From Paenibacillus sp. FSL R7-0345 (GTDB taxonomy: Bacteria; Bacillota; Bacilli; Paenibacillales; Paenibacillaceae): DNA of 64,000 bases. The stretch covers positions 3,144,501-3,208,500 of the forward strand of contig NZ_CP152002.1 in NCBI RefSeq assembly GCF_038595055.1. Reading direction: 5' to 3'. Under the pieces are notes generated by a model. That model was not told where the DNA came from and ran no database searches. It worked only from the letters and a program-made list of their open reading frames with translations. Positions within the stretch are counted from its first letter, which is position 1; every line of letters starts with the position of its first letter. The translations under genes and the position numbers were made by a program. Shown in pieces: positions 51,083-60,479 of the stretch.

Positions 51083-51131
51083 GCAGCGCAGACAGTCCAT
51101 AACCAGGTTACTTTGGGGAGAGTGATCAGAA

Positions 51132-51470
51132 GTGGCGGATAAATTTCAATTAAATGTAACAGTAAATCCGGCTGTTGCTATGACACTGATTAAAGATGGG
51201 ATGAGTTCGAATGCCGAACTGTTGCATGAAGAACTGAACAGCCTTGGTGACGGACGGATGATAGGAACATTGGTCTATGAACGATACTATCTCCGCTCCG
51301 GGAATCAAGGTGCACTTGTAATCATAGCGGATAATCTGCAGGGCATATGCAACATCAGACTGATTTCAGCGGGGAGCTCGAACAGTATGATTTTTAAAGT
51401 GGACTGGGGCGCAGGCAAAAGCTTCGCCTCATCCGTAGCGAAGATTCTGTCCGATTATACGATTGAGTAA
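51132..51470 (+). CDS. DUF6054-like small protein
   Basis: 112 residues from GTG 51132 (GGGGAGAGTGATC upstream). Pattern LVYERYYLRSGNQGALVIIA, then RLISAGSSNSMIFKVDWGAGKSF resembles the DUF6054 family as I recall it. Cytosolic; function unknown. Confidence 0.6.
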   Translation: MADKFQLNVTVNPAVAMTLIKDGMSSNAELLHEELNSLGDGRMIGTLVYERYYLRSGNQGALVIIADNLQGICNIRLISAGSSNSMIFKVDWGAGKSFASSVAKILSDYTIE

Positions 51471-51477
51471 AAAAAGA

Positions 51478-51518
51478 CAGGCAGCATGGGCACGGGTTTA
51501 TTTGTGCGATGCTGCCTG
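51478..51518. terminator. Bidirectional terminator
   Basis: CAGGCAGCAT-g-GGCAC...GTGC-g-ATGCTGCCTG between convergent genes; includes the last codons of the minus-strand gene. Confidence 0.85.
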
Positions 51519-51941
51519 TTTGCGTCTGTACGTATACATTTTCCATTGGTAATGGATAAAGCAGCCTATGCAAAAGCCGAGGAGGGCCACTCTTGCGGCA
51601 ACAGCTACCATTGCAGTGAAAATAGCAGATGCGAAGGTCCATCCGGCAAGGTAACTAATTAATCCGCCTGCCAGACAGAAAACAGCGATACTCTGGTTGA
51701 ACTGCTGCTGATCCCAGTCCTCCTGCAGATAGGACGAGCGTTCCTTGCGGAGGAATTGTCCAGCCAGCTTAATGACCGGGTTGTAACCGAACAATAGACC
51801 GGACAGGCCGGCAGCCAGCGGCAATGCAAGAATCCAGTGAGCACCTGTTAACCAGGTCAACAGAACGGAAATAACGATAAAAGCCTGATTGGTTTTGACC
51901 AAGGGTCTGGGAATTCCTATGGGCTTAGCTGTTTCTGTCAC
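51498..51941 (-). CDS. DUF4395 membrane protein
   Basis: 147 residues from GTG 51941. Four helices (AFIVISVLLTWLTGAHWILA, ALPLAAGLSGLLFGYNPVIK, IAVFCLAGGLISYLAGWTF, ARVALLGFCIGCFIHYQWK) and the conserved IPRPLVKTNQ start and CIGCF motif of DUF4395. Function unknown. Confidence 0.8.
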   Translation of the reverse strand: MTETAKPIGIPRPLVKTNQAFIVISVLLTWLTGAHWILALPLAAGLSGLLFGYNPVIKLAGQFLRKERSSYLQEDWDQQQFNQSIAVFCLAGGLISYLAGWTFASAIFTAMVAVAARVALLGFCIGCFIHYQWKMYTYRRKQAASHK

Positions 51942-52148
51942 ACCAAACCACACCTTTCTTATGGGAATAGTGTAATTATACTTGATCCCGAATGGAGTGG
52001 CAATGTAAAACCTGTTGAGATCGCTAATATATTGTGTAAACGGACGAATAAATTTTAATATTGAAATATTTTGCTGTTGACAGATCGTTCAAATTTATGG
52101 TTTTATTATATAGACCGATTGTTATAAAAGGTAAAGGAAGTGTTGAGC

Positions 52149-52718
52149 TTGTCGAACAAGCACAATACGCGTGAGGCGATTGTGGACACCGCTTCGAGAT
52201 TGTTTTTCACACAAGGCTATCACGCGACCGGCCTGAATCAGATTATTAAAGACAGTGACTCACCCAAGGGATCGCTTTATTATTATTTTCCCCGCGGAAA
52301 AGAGGAGCTGGCTTTGACCTGCATCAGCCGGACAAGTGTATTTGTTGCCCAGCTGCTAAGTCATTATGCAGAAACGCAATCGAGTACAACCGCCATGATA
52401 CAGGATTTCATACTGGAAGTGGCCAGGAAGGCTGAGGAGACTTCATTTGAAGGTTTTGTTCCCTTCAGCTTCTGGGTCGCCGTTGAAACCTCCTGTGTCA
52501 GTGACGAGCTGCGCTCGGCCTGCCAATCAGTCTTTAAGGACTGGCAGGATGTGATTATGCACAGTCTGCTGAAAGAAGGCGTCGATGAGCAGCTTGCCTC
52601 GGACAAGGCTTCTGTCGTCGTTTCGCTGTATGAGGGTGCGCTGCTTCAGGCGCTGACTTATAAGAGCACACAGCCGCTGCTTGCAGCGGTACAGGTTATT
52701 CCAGCCATACTGGGTTAA
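52149..52718 (+). CDS. TetR-family repressor
   Basis: About 189 residues. Helix-turn-helix TRLFF-like start: AIVDTASRLFFTQGYHATGL, then GSLYYYFPRGKEEL; all-helical ligand domain with Cys in VETSCVSDELRSAC. LmrA/YxaF-type TetR. Start TTG 52149 is preferred after AAAGGAAG; GTG 52140 and TTG 52143 are alternatives. It sits 39 bases before an MFS pump and very likely represses that operon. Confidence 0.88.
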   Translation: MSNKHNTREAIVDTASRLFFTQGYHATGLNQIIKDSDSPKGSLYYYFPRGKEELALTCISRTSVFVAQLLSHYAETQSSTTAMIQDFILEVARKAEETSFEGFVPFSFWVAVETSCVSDELRSACQSVFKDWQDVIMHSLLKEGVDEQLASDKASVVVSLYEGALLQALTYKSTQPLLAAVQVIPAILG

Positions 52719-52757
52719 CAAACAGAGAGAAACTTTACAAATCAGGAGGATACAAGA

Positions 52758-54224
52758 GTGGAAGCAACAATGCAAGGCAAGCAACAACCAGAGGTAAAGA
52801 AGTTTAAAACAATTCCGATTCTTGTTTCCCTATTGCTCGCGGGATTCATCGGCATGTTCAGTGAAACGGCGCTGAATGTCGCACTATCAGATTTAATGAA
52901 TATACTGCAGATTACAGCATCAACTGCACAATGGCTGACTACCGCCTATCTGCTGACTCTGGGCATCCTCGTTCCGATTTCCGGTATGCTGCTGCAATGG
53001 TTTACAACTAGACAGCTATTTGTAGCTGCGCTGAGCTTCTCGATCTTGGGAACCTTTATTGCGGCAATGGCACCGTCTTTTGAAATTTTGCTGCTCGCGC
53101 GCGTGGTGCAGGCGATGGGTACAGCCCTGCTGCTGCCGCTGATGTTTAATACGATTCTGGTCATTATCCCGCCTGAAAAAAGAGGAGCAGCGATGGGACT
53201 CATCGGTCTCGTCATCATGGTTGCACCTGCAATCGGACCGACAATTGCCGGTCTATTGATCTCCAACCTGACCTGGCACTGGATCTTCTGGCTGTCACTT
53301 CCGTTCCTTGTATTGTCTCTGATCAGCGGAATTCTTTTCATGCAGAATGTCTCTGAGGTTACCAAGCCAAAGATTGATGTACTGTCGATTATTCTGTCCT
53401 CCGCCGGTTTCGGCGGTATCGTATTCGGATTCAGCAGCGCCGGTGAAGAAGGCGGCTGGGGAAGCACCAAGGTTATTGCTGCAATTGCCATCGGCGTGAT
53501 TGCCCTTGTCCTGTTCGTCATTCGTCAGCTGACGATGAAGCAGCCGATGATTAACCTGCGGGCTTTTAAATACCCGATGTTTACAGTAGCTGTACTGATG
53601 ATCTTTATCTGTATGATGATCATTCTTTCCTCCATGCTGATTCTTCCGATGTATCTTCAGCAGGGTCAGGGCTACTCGGCGTTCAAAGCAGGTCTTCTGC
53701 TCCTGCCGGGCGGTATTATCAATGGTCTGATGTCCCCGATTATGGGTCGTTTGTTTGATAAATATGGTCCGAAATGGCTTGTTATTCCGGGTCTGGTAGT
53801 TGTGGCAGTATCGCTGTGGTTCTTCTCCAGCATTACCGCTACATCGACTGTTATTTTCGTAATCGTGCTGCACAGCGCCCTGATGATCGGGATTTCGATG
53901 ATCATGATGCCTGCACAGACAAACGGTATCAATCAGCTGCCGCTGGAGTACTATCCTCACGGCACGGCGATCATGAACACACTGCAGCAGGTAGCCGGTG
54001 CAATCGGTACTGCGCTCGCTGTCAGCATCATGACTTCCGGTACCAAAAATTATATGGAAACTGTTACTGACGCTTCCAACCCGCTGAATGCGCTGGCTGC
54101 CTTTACCCATGGGGTACAGAACGCTTTTGTATTCGGAATGGTGATGGCTGTGATCGGCCTGATTGTAGCGTTTTTCATCAAACGTGTTGTTATACAGCAT
54201 AAATCACAGGCACCGATGCACTAA
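52758..54224 (+). CDS. DHA2-family multidrug MFS transporter
   Basis: 488 residues, about 14 helices. Motif C-like LIGLVIMVAPAIGPTIAGLL and the helix 3-4 region with ARVVQAMGTALLLPLM identify the EmrB/QacA (LmrB-like) drug:proton antiporters. GTG 52758 follows AGGAGG by 8 bases. Co-transcribed with the TetR repressor. Confidence 0.9.
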   Translation: MEATMQGKQQPEVKKFKTIPILVSLLLAGFIGMFSETALNVALSDLMNILQITASTAQWLTTAYLLTLGILVPISGMLLQWFTTRQLFVAALSFSILGTFIAAMAPSFEILLLARVVQAMGTALLLPLMFNTILVIIPPEKRGAAMGLIGLVIMVAPAIGPTIAGLLISNLTWHWIFWLSLPFLVLSLISGILFMQNVSEVTKPKIDVLSIILSSAGFGGIVFGFSSAGEEGGWGSTKVIAAIAIGVIALVLFVIRQLTMKQPMINLRAFKYPMFTVAVLMIFICMMIILSSMLILPMYLQQGQGYSAFKAGLLLLPGGIINGLMSPIMGRLFDKYGPKWLVIPGLVVVAVSLWFFSSITATSTVIFVIVLHSALMIGISMIMMPAQTNGINQLPLEYYPHGTAIMNTLQQVAGAIGTALAVSIMTSGTKNYMETVTDASNPLNALAAFTHGVQNAFVFGMVMAVIGLIVAFFIKRVVIQHKSQAPMH

Positions 54225-54262
54225 TAGTTTTTTTTGAGCATCCATTAATATTCAAAATTATG

Positions 54263-54295
54263 AGACATATCTGTATAAGGATATGTCTTTTTTTC
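54263..54295 (+). terminator. Rho-independent terminator
   Basis: AGACATATC-TGTATAAG-GATATGTCT followed by TTTTTT. Confidence 0.9.
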
Positions 54296-54399
54296 ATGAC
54301 CAATTTTATAATAGGTTGATTAAACAGCTTTTGAAGCTGCTGGATAACAGCGGGTATCAGTTGACAGGGAAGTAATAAAAGGAAGGGGAAGCATGAGGA

Positions 54400-55170
54400 A
54401 TGAGGCAAATTAATTACAGGTCAAAATGTTTTGCGTTAAGTCCGTTAATTACCGCTGCAATACTGTTAGTTTCGGCTAATAGTGAGGCATCCGCACAAGC
54501 CGCAACCGGCCAGGATACAGCCTGGAAACCGGCAATCAACAATGTTGTGAAGAAGGACAAGCTGCCGTCGGGGTTCGTTTACCTTGATGAGGTGATTCCG
54601 GAAGCACAATATCAGATCAGCTACTATGGAAAATACAATTTTACAGGTGCGCCGGTCAGCGGTTATAAGGCACCTTTAGCTATCTCTACCTCCAAGGCGG
54701 CAAACGCCCTGAAAAAGGTGAGTGAGGACCTCTCCGCTAAAGGTTACATTCTAAGAATTTATGATGCTTACCGTCCGCAAAAGGCGGTTAACCGCTTTGT
54801 CGCCTGGTCACAGGATGCTTCGGATGTTATCAATAAGCAGCTGTATTATCCGGAGCTTGATAAGAAGAATTTATTTAAACTGGGGTTTATCTCGAAGAAA
54901 TCAGGGCATTCCCGGGGGAGCACGGTGGATCTCACGCTGGCCGACAAAAAAACGGGCACCCTGGTTGATATGGGCAGCCCGTATGATTTTTTTGGCGATA
55001 TTTCTTATTATAATACTACATTGGTCAACACTGTCCAGCATCAGAACCGCAAAATCCTGAAGGATGCGATGGCCAAACATGGCTTTAAGCCGTATGCCAA
55101 GGAATGGTGGCATTTTACACTGAACAATGAGCCTTATCCGGCGAAATATTTCGATTTTAATGTGGAATAG
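54400..55170 (+). CDS. Secreted VanX-like D-Ala-D-Ala dipeptidase (M15D)
   Basis: 256 residues. Signal peptide (LSPLITAAILLVSANSEASA), then an M15 domain with LRIYDAYRPQKAV, zinc-binding SGHSRGSTVDL (His, Asp) and catalytic Glu/His in EWWHF. Chromosomal VanX homologues hydrolyse D-Ala-D-Ala; being exported, this one more likely trims peptidoglycan-derived dipeptides than confers glycopeptide resistance. No vanH/vanA neighbours. Confidence 0.9.
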   Translation: MRQINYRSKCFALSPLITAAILLVSANSEASAQAATGQDTAWKPAINNVVKKDKLPSGFVYLDEVIPEAQYQISYYGKYNFTGAPVSGYKAPLAISTSKAANALKKVSEDLSAKGYILRIYDAYRPQKAVNRFVAWSQDASDVINKQLYYPELDKKNLFKLGFISKKSGHSRGSTVDLTLADKKTGTLVDMGSPYDFFGDISYYNTTLVNTVQHQNRKILKDAMAKHGFKPYAKEWWHFTLNNEPYPAKYFDFNVE

Positions 55171-55202
55171 AGCGTATCACAGATATAAGGGCAGCAGAGA
55201 GA

Positions 55203-56186
55203 TTATTTAGCCATCAGCACTGGCAGCTCCTCAAGCAGGCGGTTCCGGGTAATCAGATCATCAAAGTTCCATTTGCTGTCTGTGACATACACATGGCCAT
55301 TCTTCACCGCAGGAATGGTCTTCCAAATAGGGCCTTCCATTAAATCCTTTACGGCGGCGGAGGTTTCCGCCGTCTCATCACCGAGCACAAACACCTCGTC
55401 ACCGGCATAATCAGCCAGAACCTCAGCTGAAATTTCCGCAAACCGCTCGTCCTTATCAATCATCTCCTGAACTTTAGGAGACGGCTTGAAGCCCAGCATA
55501 TCATAGAGTGACACTGAAATCCCCTGATGCCCCATCACATACAGCGTCTTGCCTAGCTGCAGATAGATCGTAGCCGTGTCACCGGAGCCGAGATCCAGCT
55601 TAAGCTGGTCCTTGACCGCAGCTGCTTTTACTTCATACTCAGCAATCTTCTGATCGGCGACATCCTCTTTGCCCAGTGCCGCGGCAATCATTTTAAGACG
55701 TTCATAAGTGCCGCCTTCACCAATCACAACTGTAGGGGCAATAGCCGCTATGGAATCAATTCCCGATTCATCCCAGTCATTAAACAGAATGAGGTCCGGA
55801 TTGAGGGCTACTATTTTCTCCAGTGAAGGGGGATAACCGACATCCTCGATTCCTTCGAGCAGGTCCGGATAGGCTACCTGTGGCCCGATAACACTGAGGC
55901 TGGCTCCGACTGGCTTCACATCCATTGCGAGCAGATCACCGGGATCACTGCCTACATATACAATCCGCTGCGGATCTGCCGGGATATCAGTCTGGCGTCC
56001 TTTGGCATCTTTAAAGCTCCGGGTATCGCCGGCAGCTGAAGGTTCAACAGTCTGTACCGGAGTTGCTGTAGTGGATGCATTAGCAGCCTCCGTGCTGTTA
56101 TTGGTATTACTGCCGCAGGCGGCCAAGAGCAGAATAATGAGGATCGTGCAGCATAGCAGTGAACTGTATCTTTTTAAAGAAAACAT
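55203..56186 (-). CDS. Iron-siderophore-binding lipoprotein
   Basis: 327 residues. Lipobox LLAACGSN after a hydrophobic signal (LLCCTILIILL), Ser/Thr-rich linker, then a class III periplasmic-binding fold (FecB/FhuD): RIVYVGSDPGDLLAMDVKPV and VALNPDLILFNDWDESGI. Captures ferric siderophore at the cell surface for an ABC importer encoded elsewhere. AGAGGGGG precedes the ATG; a Fur box lies just upstream. Confidence 0.92.
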   Translation of the reverse strand: MFSLKRYSSLLCCTILIILLLAACGSNTNNSTEAANASTTATPVQTVEPSAAGDTRSFKDAKGRQTDIPADPQRIVYVGSDPGDLLAMDVKPVGASLSVIGPQVAYPDLLEGIEDVGYPPSLEKIVALNPDLILFNDWDESGIDSIAAIAPTVVIGEGGTYERLKMIAAALGKEDVADQKIAEYEVKAAAVKDQLKLDLGSGDTATIYLQLGKTLYVMGHQGISVSLYDMLGFKPSPKVQEMIDKDERFAEISAEVLADYAGDEVFVLGDETAETSAAVKDLMEGPIWKTIPAVKNGHVYVTDSKWNFDDLITRNRLLEELPVLMAK

Positions 56187-56204
56187 GATGAACCCCCTCT
56201 ATTT

Positions 56205-56223
56205 AATAATGATAATCATTATC
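56205..56223. promoter_or_regulatory. Fur box
   Basis: AATAATGATAATCATTATC differs from the 19-base consensus GATAATGATAATCATTATC at one position; located 19-37 bases before the lipoprotein start, so iron repression is expected. Confidence 0.9.
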
Positions 56224-56416
56224 ACTAAAGATGAATTTACCATATCTTTTCTTATTGTACAATACTCTCGTTCTACTAAGGCAATAATAATGACAACCTG
56301 AGCTTGTTTTACATAAAACAGGTTATTACCGCCGGGAAAGGGTTATTGTTTACTATAAGACTAGTCCCTGCAGTCAGCGTGCATAATAATTCTAATACAG
56401 GAGAGGTGTGATCGGG

Positions 56417-57184
56417 ATGAAGAGCAGAGTCGCAGCCGTGATCCTTAGTATTCTGTTATTGGGAGCAGGAACAGGGATAGGGACGGTTAATGAGGCAAAA
56501 GCAGCGGCAAACCTGAGTGTTGTTGTAAACGGACAAGCCCTTCAGCTGGCAGATTCATCTACTTACAAGAGCGGTGCAAATGTACTGGTGCCCCTAAGGG
56601 AAGTTGCAGAGTCGCTGAAGTACAAAATAACGTATAAAGGCAGCACTGGTACAGTACAGCTAAGCCGGGCAGCAGAAAGGATTGAGTTTAAGCTAAGCAG
56701 CCGGGAAATTATTTTGGCCGATAAGCAAAAGGTAACATATGAAGGCTCTATTGAAACGAGACAGGGACGGCTGTATGTGCCGCTGTCTTTTTTGACCTCG
56801 CTCGGACTAATTGCCGGGTATAATCCGGCAAGTAATCAGGCGGAAATTTATTCGCCTGAAGTAACGGCTGGTGCGGTGACCACCTTGCTGGCAACGGGGC
56901 AATATGAGGAGCTGCAAAGAAGATATATCAGCAGCGTCAGCAGTGACGCACTGGCCCTGCCGCTGATCCGGCAGAGCTGGGAGCAGGTGGCTGGGGCTGC
57001 GGGGAATTATCTCGGAGTCAAATCCGCCGTCAGTGAGTGGAAGGAGAATGCATACACCATTCAGAGTACGCTGACGTTTTCGGCGTCTGAAGCTGCTTTG
57101 ACACTGATTGTGGACAGCACCGGTAAATTAACCGGATTGAAGCTTACGCCGGCAGATGCAGAGAAGGCTTTGGCTAATCCTTAG
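56417..57184 (+). CDS. Secreted stalk-domain protein with DUF3887-like tail
   Basis: 255 residues from ATG 56417 (AGGAGAGGTG). Signal peptide (VILSILLLGAGTGIGTVNEA), stalk domain (~35-145; NVLVPLREVAESLKY, RLYVPLSFLTSLGLIAGY), then a DUF3887-like segment (~150-250). It is a paralogue of the first 240 residues of the 3300-5012 hydrolase, without the hydrolase domain. Surface protein of unknown role. Confidence 0.8.
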   Translation: MKSRVAAVILSILLLGAGTGIGTVNEAKAAANLSVVVNGQALQLADSSTYKSGANVLVPLREVAESLKYKITYKGSTGTVQLSRAAERIEFKLSSREIILADKQKVTYEGSIETRQGRLYVPLSFLTSLGLIAGYNPASNQAEIYSPEVTAGAVTTLLATGQYEELQRRYISSVSSDALALPLIRQSWEQVAGAAGNYLGVKSAVSEWKENAYTIQSTLTFSASEAALTLIVDSTGKLTGLKLTPADAEKALANP

Positions 57185-57220
57185 TAAACTGGCAGGTTTC
57201 TGGATCTAGCCGGATATATA

Positions 57221-57257
57221 AAAAACAGCCCCGGATTCTTCGCTCCGGGGCTGTTTG
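57221..57257. terminator. Bidirectional terminator
   Basis: AAACAGCCCCGGA-TTCTTCGC-TCCGGGGCTGTTT between convergent genes. Confidence 0.93.
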
Positions 57258-57266
57258 CACAGCAGC

Positions 57267-58181
57267 TTATAAATGGGCCCTGCGCTTCTTTAAGCCGCGC
57301 AGCGGGTGGGAATCCGCAGGCATTTTGCCCAGCAGCTCGGAAGCGACAATACCCAGCATCACCAGCGCTGCCCCGGCATACCCTTGCAGCGACAGCTGCT
57401 CCCCGGCGAACCAGTAGCCGAAGAATGCCGCGAATACCGGCTCCAGAGAGAAGATCAGTCCTGTGCGTGTCGGTGTTGTGTACTGCTGCGCAACAGGCTG
57501 GAGGATGAACCCGCAGGCGCTGCAAAGAATGCCGAGCGCCAGTATAGCAATCCAGCCGGGCATGCTGGACGGCAGTGACGGAGCTTCAAAAATAGCGGAC
57601 AAAACCAGCGCATATCCGCCTGCGAATCCAAGCTGGAGAATACCGATATTCAGGGAGTCACAGCTTTTGACGGCTCTGGCTGTAACCAGAATCTGCACAG
57701 CATAAAACAAGGCGGCCAGAATGCAAAGGAAGTCGCCGGGCTGGATATGCAGCGAGCCGTTCAGCGTAAGCAGCCCGATTCCAGCGATAGCAAGCACAGT
57801 GCCGAAAATCTGCGGCGGAGCTACTTTTTTGCGGAAGACAAGAACTTCAAGCATAGGCACAAACACCACAGTCAGTGCTACCAGAAAACCGGCGTTGGAC
57901 ATTGTTGTTGTCTGGAGGCCGAAGGTGATGCAAGTGAACACGCCGAGCAACAGTAAGCCTAACAGGGATGCATATTTCAGTGTCCGGAGATTGATGCTGC
58001 TGCGCAGGCGTTTGTGGAACAGAATAGCTGCCAATATAAATGCGAGACCGAAGCGCAGGGCGATCAGATTAAATTCTCCTAGTGAATCCAGGCCCATTTT
58101 CATAAAAATATAGGAGGAACCCCAAAACAGCGTTACCATTATGAGCAGCAGCTCAGCCTTACGCGGCTTCATTTTAATCAT
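57267..58181 (-). CDS. EamA/DMT-family transporter
   Basis: 304 residues from ATG 58181 (AAAAAGGA upstream). Ten helices in two EamA repeats; the start LLLIMVTLFWGSSYIFMKMG and the second-repeat pattern SLEPVFAAFFGYWFAGEQLS are typical of RhaT/EamA metabolite exporters. Divergent from a LysR gene that probably controls it. Confidence 0.9.
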   Translation of the reverse strand: MIKMKPRKAELLLIMVTLFWGSSYIFMKMGLDSLGEFNLIALRFGLAFILAAILFHKRLRSSINLRTLKYASLLGLLLLGVFTCITFGLQTTTMSNAGFLVALTVVFVPMLEVLVFRKKVAPPQIFGTVLAIAGIGLLTLNGSLHIQPGDFLCILAALFYAVQILVTARAVKSCDSLNIGILQLGFAGGYALVLSAIFEAPSLPSSMPGWIAILALGILCSACGFILQPVAQQYTTPTRTGLIFSLEPVFAAFFGYWFAGEQLSLQGYAGAALVMLGIVASELLGKMPADSHPLRGLKKRRAHL

Positions 58182-58298
58182 CAGCATCCTTTTTCTTATC
58201 ATGTGATTATAGTATAATACTGCCAAATACATAAGGTAACTGAATGTTTATCATGGGATACATGAGAGAAATTCATGTAAAGTACAGGAGCTGATTTT

Positions 58299-59165
58299 TT
58301 GAGTTTAAGCAAATATGAGGTGTTTCTGAGCGTAGTCGAGCTGGGCAGTTTGACCAGGGCAGCTGAGGTGATGGGCTTTACCCAGTCCGGGATCAGCCAC
58401 ACCATCAGCAGCCTGGAACATGAATTCGGGTTCCCTTTGCTGCTGAGAAGCCGTTCCGGTGTCAAGCTGACGGTCAATGGGGAACAGATCGTGCCGGCGA
58501 TGCGGGAAATTCTCAAGTGGAATGAGCAGCTGAAGCAGCAGGTAGCTGATATTCACGGGCTGGAGACCGGGACGATTACAATCGGTACCTTTACCAGTGT
58601 GTCGGTTTATTGGCTGCCGGGCATGATTAAGGAATTCCGCAAGGAATACCCGTACATTGAATTCAAGCTGCTGGAGGGCGGGTACTACGAAATAGAACAG
58701 TGGATCGAGTCGGGGCTGATTGACTGCGGGTTCATTTCTTTGCCGACGCGTGATAAATTTGAGGTGTTTCCGCTGAAGCAGGACCGTATGCTCGCGGTTC
58801 TTTCCAGGGAACACCCCCTGGCGAATGCTCCCTATATGCCGCTTGCCCAGATCGCCCACGAGGATTTTATAATCCAGAAGCCGGGCTCCGATTATGATGC
58901 CAGACGGGTGCTGGACAAGGCGGGAATCAAACCGAACATCAAATTTACGGTAGGTGATGATTCAGCGATTATTGCCATGGTGGAAAACGGGCTGGGCATC
59001 AGTATCCTGCCGGAGATGATCATCACCCGCCAGAACCATAATGTTGCTATGCTGGAACTGGAGGAGCGCAGCTTCCGTTCGCTGGGGATAGCCGTTCATT
59101 CACTGAAATACGCTTCGCCTGCGACACGCCGGTTTCTTAAGCATGCCCGGGAGTGGCTGGGTTGA
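58299..59165 (+). CDS. LysR-family regulator
   Basis: 288 residues from TTG 58299 (AGGAGCTGAT). Winged-helix domain (LTRAAEVMGFTQSGISHTIS), then a periplasmic-binding-like effector domain with GTFTSVSVYWLPG and MVENGLGISILPEM. Usual pattern: activates the divergent EamA transporter in response to its substrate; the 117-base gap is the likely target. Confidence 0.92.
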   Translation: MSLSKYEVFLSVVELGSLTRAAEVMGFTQSGISHTISSLEHEFGFPLLLRSRSGVKLTVNGEQIVPAMREILKWNEQLKQQVADIHGLETGTITIGTFTSVSVYWLPGMIKEFRKEYPYIEFKLLEGGYYEIEQWIESGLIDCGFISLPTRDKFEVFPLKQDRMLAVLSREHPLANAPYMPLAQIAHEDFIIQKPGSDYDARRVLDKAGIKPNIKFTVGDDSAIIAMVENGLGISILPEMIITRQNHNVAMLELEERSFRSLGIAVHSLKYASPATRRFLKHAREWLG

Positions 59166-59251
59166 TTTTCGGGAGGATGATAGAAGCCGGATGATTATGT
59201 TACAATAATAGAAGTTTTATATGAAAACGAATTCATTCGAGGAGGAGTTAG

Positions 59252-60412
59252 ATGAAACAGCTTCGCATTGGAATGATCGGTTACAAGTTTATGGGGAAGG
59301 CGCACAGTAATGCTTACCGCAGTCTGCCGATGTTTTTTCCGCAGGCGCTGAAGCCGGAGATGGCGGTCATCTGCGGCCGCAATGAAGAGGCAGTGTCCGC
59401 TGCGGCCGGCCAGCTGGGCTGGTCCGAGAGTGTGACTGACTGGCAGGAGCTGGTTGGAAGAGAAGATATCGACCTTATTGATATCAATGCGCCAAGCAAC
59501 GCCCACAAGGAAATTGCACTCGCAGCTGCAAAGGCAGGCAAGCATATCTTCTGCGAAAAACCTCTGGCGCTGAATCTGGCAGATTCACGCGAGATGCTGG
59601 AAGCAGCCGACGCAGCCGGTGTTAAACATATGATTGGCTTCAATTACCGGTTCTCTCCGGCAGTGCGGCTGGCCAAGCGGCTGATCGAGAGCGGACGGCT
59701 TGGACAAATCTATCATTTCCGCGCCTGGTTTCTGCAGGACTGGATTCTTGATCCGGAATTTCCGCTAGTCTGGAGACTGCAGAAGGAAGTAGCCGGATCG
59801 GGCTCACACGGCGATCTGGGTGCTCATCTGATCGATCTGGCTCATTTCCTGGTCGGTGATGTGCAGGAAGTAATCGGCATGAGCGAAACATTCGTCAAGG
59901 AGCGCCCGCTGGCCTCGGAGATGACCGGACTCAGCGCACGGGCAGGTAAGGATGCGCCAAGAGGCCCTGTTACTGTGGACGATGCGACGCTGTTCCTGGC
60001 ACGGTTCGCAGGCGGGGCTATCGGCAGCTTTGAAGCAACCAGGTTTGCTGCCGGCCACCGCTCAACAAATTCTTTTGAAATTAACGGGAGCCTGGGGAGT
60101 GTAAAATTCGACTTTGAGCGGATGAATGAGCTGGAGGTGTATCTGACCTCTGACGCTGAGGATGTGCAGGGATTCCGCCGTGTGCTTGCCACTGATCCGG
60201 CACATGATTATGCCGAGGCCTGGTGGCCGCCAGGCCATACGATCGGCTTCGAGCACACGTTCATCCATGAAATGCTGGAGCTGTCCACGGCCATCGCCGA
60301 GGACCGCCAGCCGGAGCCCAATTTTAATGATGGCGTGAAATGTCAGGCTGTGCTGGAAGCAGTGGAACGTTCCATTGAAGAACGGCGCTGGGTTCAGGTA
60401 TCGGAAATGTAG
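59252..60412 (+). CDS. Gfo/Idh/MocA-family dehydrogenase
   Basis: 386 residues. Rossmann start RIGMIGYKFMGKAHSNAY, catalytic EKPLAL motif (Lys) and C-terminal domain with GSHGDLGAHLIDLAHF. NAD(P)-dependent sugar or inositol dehydrogenase. GAGGAGGAG precedes the ATG. Related to the partial gene at 63267, suggesting a shared catabolic pathway. Confidence 0.9.
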   Translation: MKQLRIGMIGYKFMGKAHSNAYRSLPMFFPQALKPEMAVICGRNEEAVSAAAGQLGWSESVTDWQELVGREDIDLIDINAPSNAHKEIALAAAKAGKHIFCEKPLALNLADSREMLEAADAAGVKHMIGFNYRFSPAVRLAKRLIESGRLGQIYHFRAWFLQDWILDPEFPLVWRLQKEVAGSGSHGDLGAHLIDLAHFLVGDVQEVIGMSETFVKERPLASEMTGLSARAGKDAPRGPVTVDDATLFLARFAGGAIGSFEATRFAAGHRSTNSFEINGSLGSVKFDFERMNELEVYLTSDAEDVQGFRRVLATDPAHDYAEAWWPPGHTIGFEHTFIHEMLELSTAIAEDRQPEPNFNDGVKCQAVLEAVERSIEERRWVQVSEM

Positions 60413-60479
60413 AAATTTAGCAACCTTTCCCGGTTTCTGTGCGTTAAGAGAAGTAGAAATCACGGAAGGGCGGCTGATT

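Noticed and set aside
53295..54200. 301-codon frame opposite the MFS transporter
   Set aside because: His/Asn/Gln-rich product, antisense of membrane helices.
54400..55170. VanX-like gene as part of a vancomycin-resistance cluster
   Set aside because: It has a signal peptide and lacks vanH/vanA/vanRS neighbours; likely a housekeeping dipeptidase.
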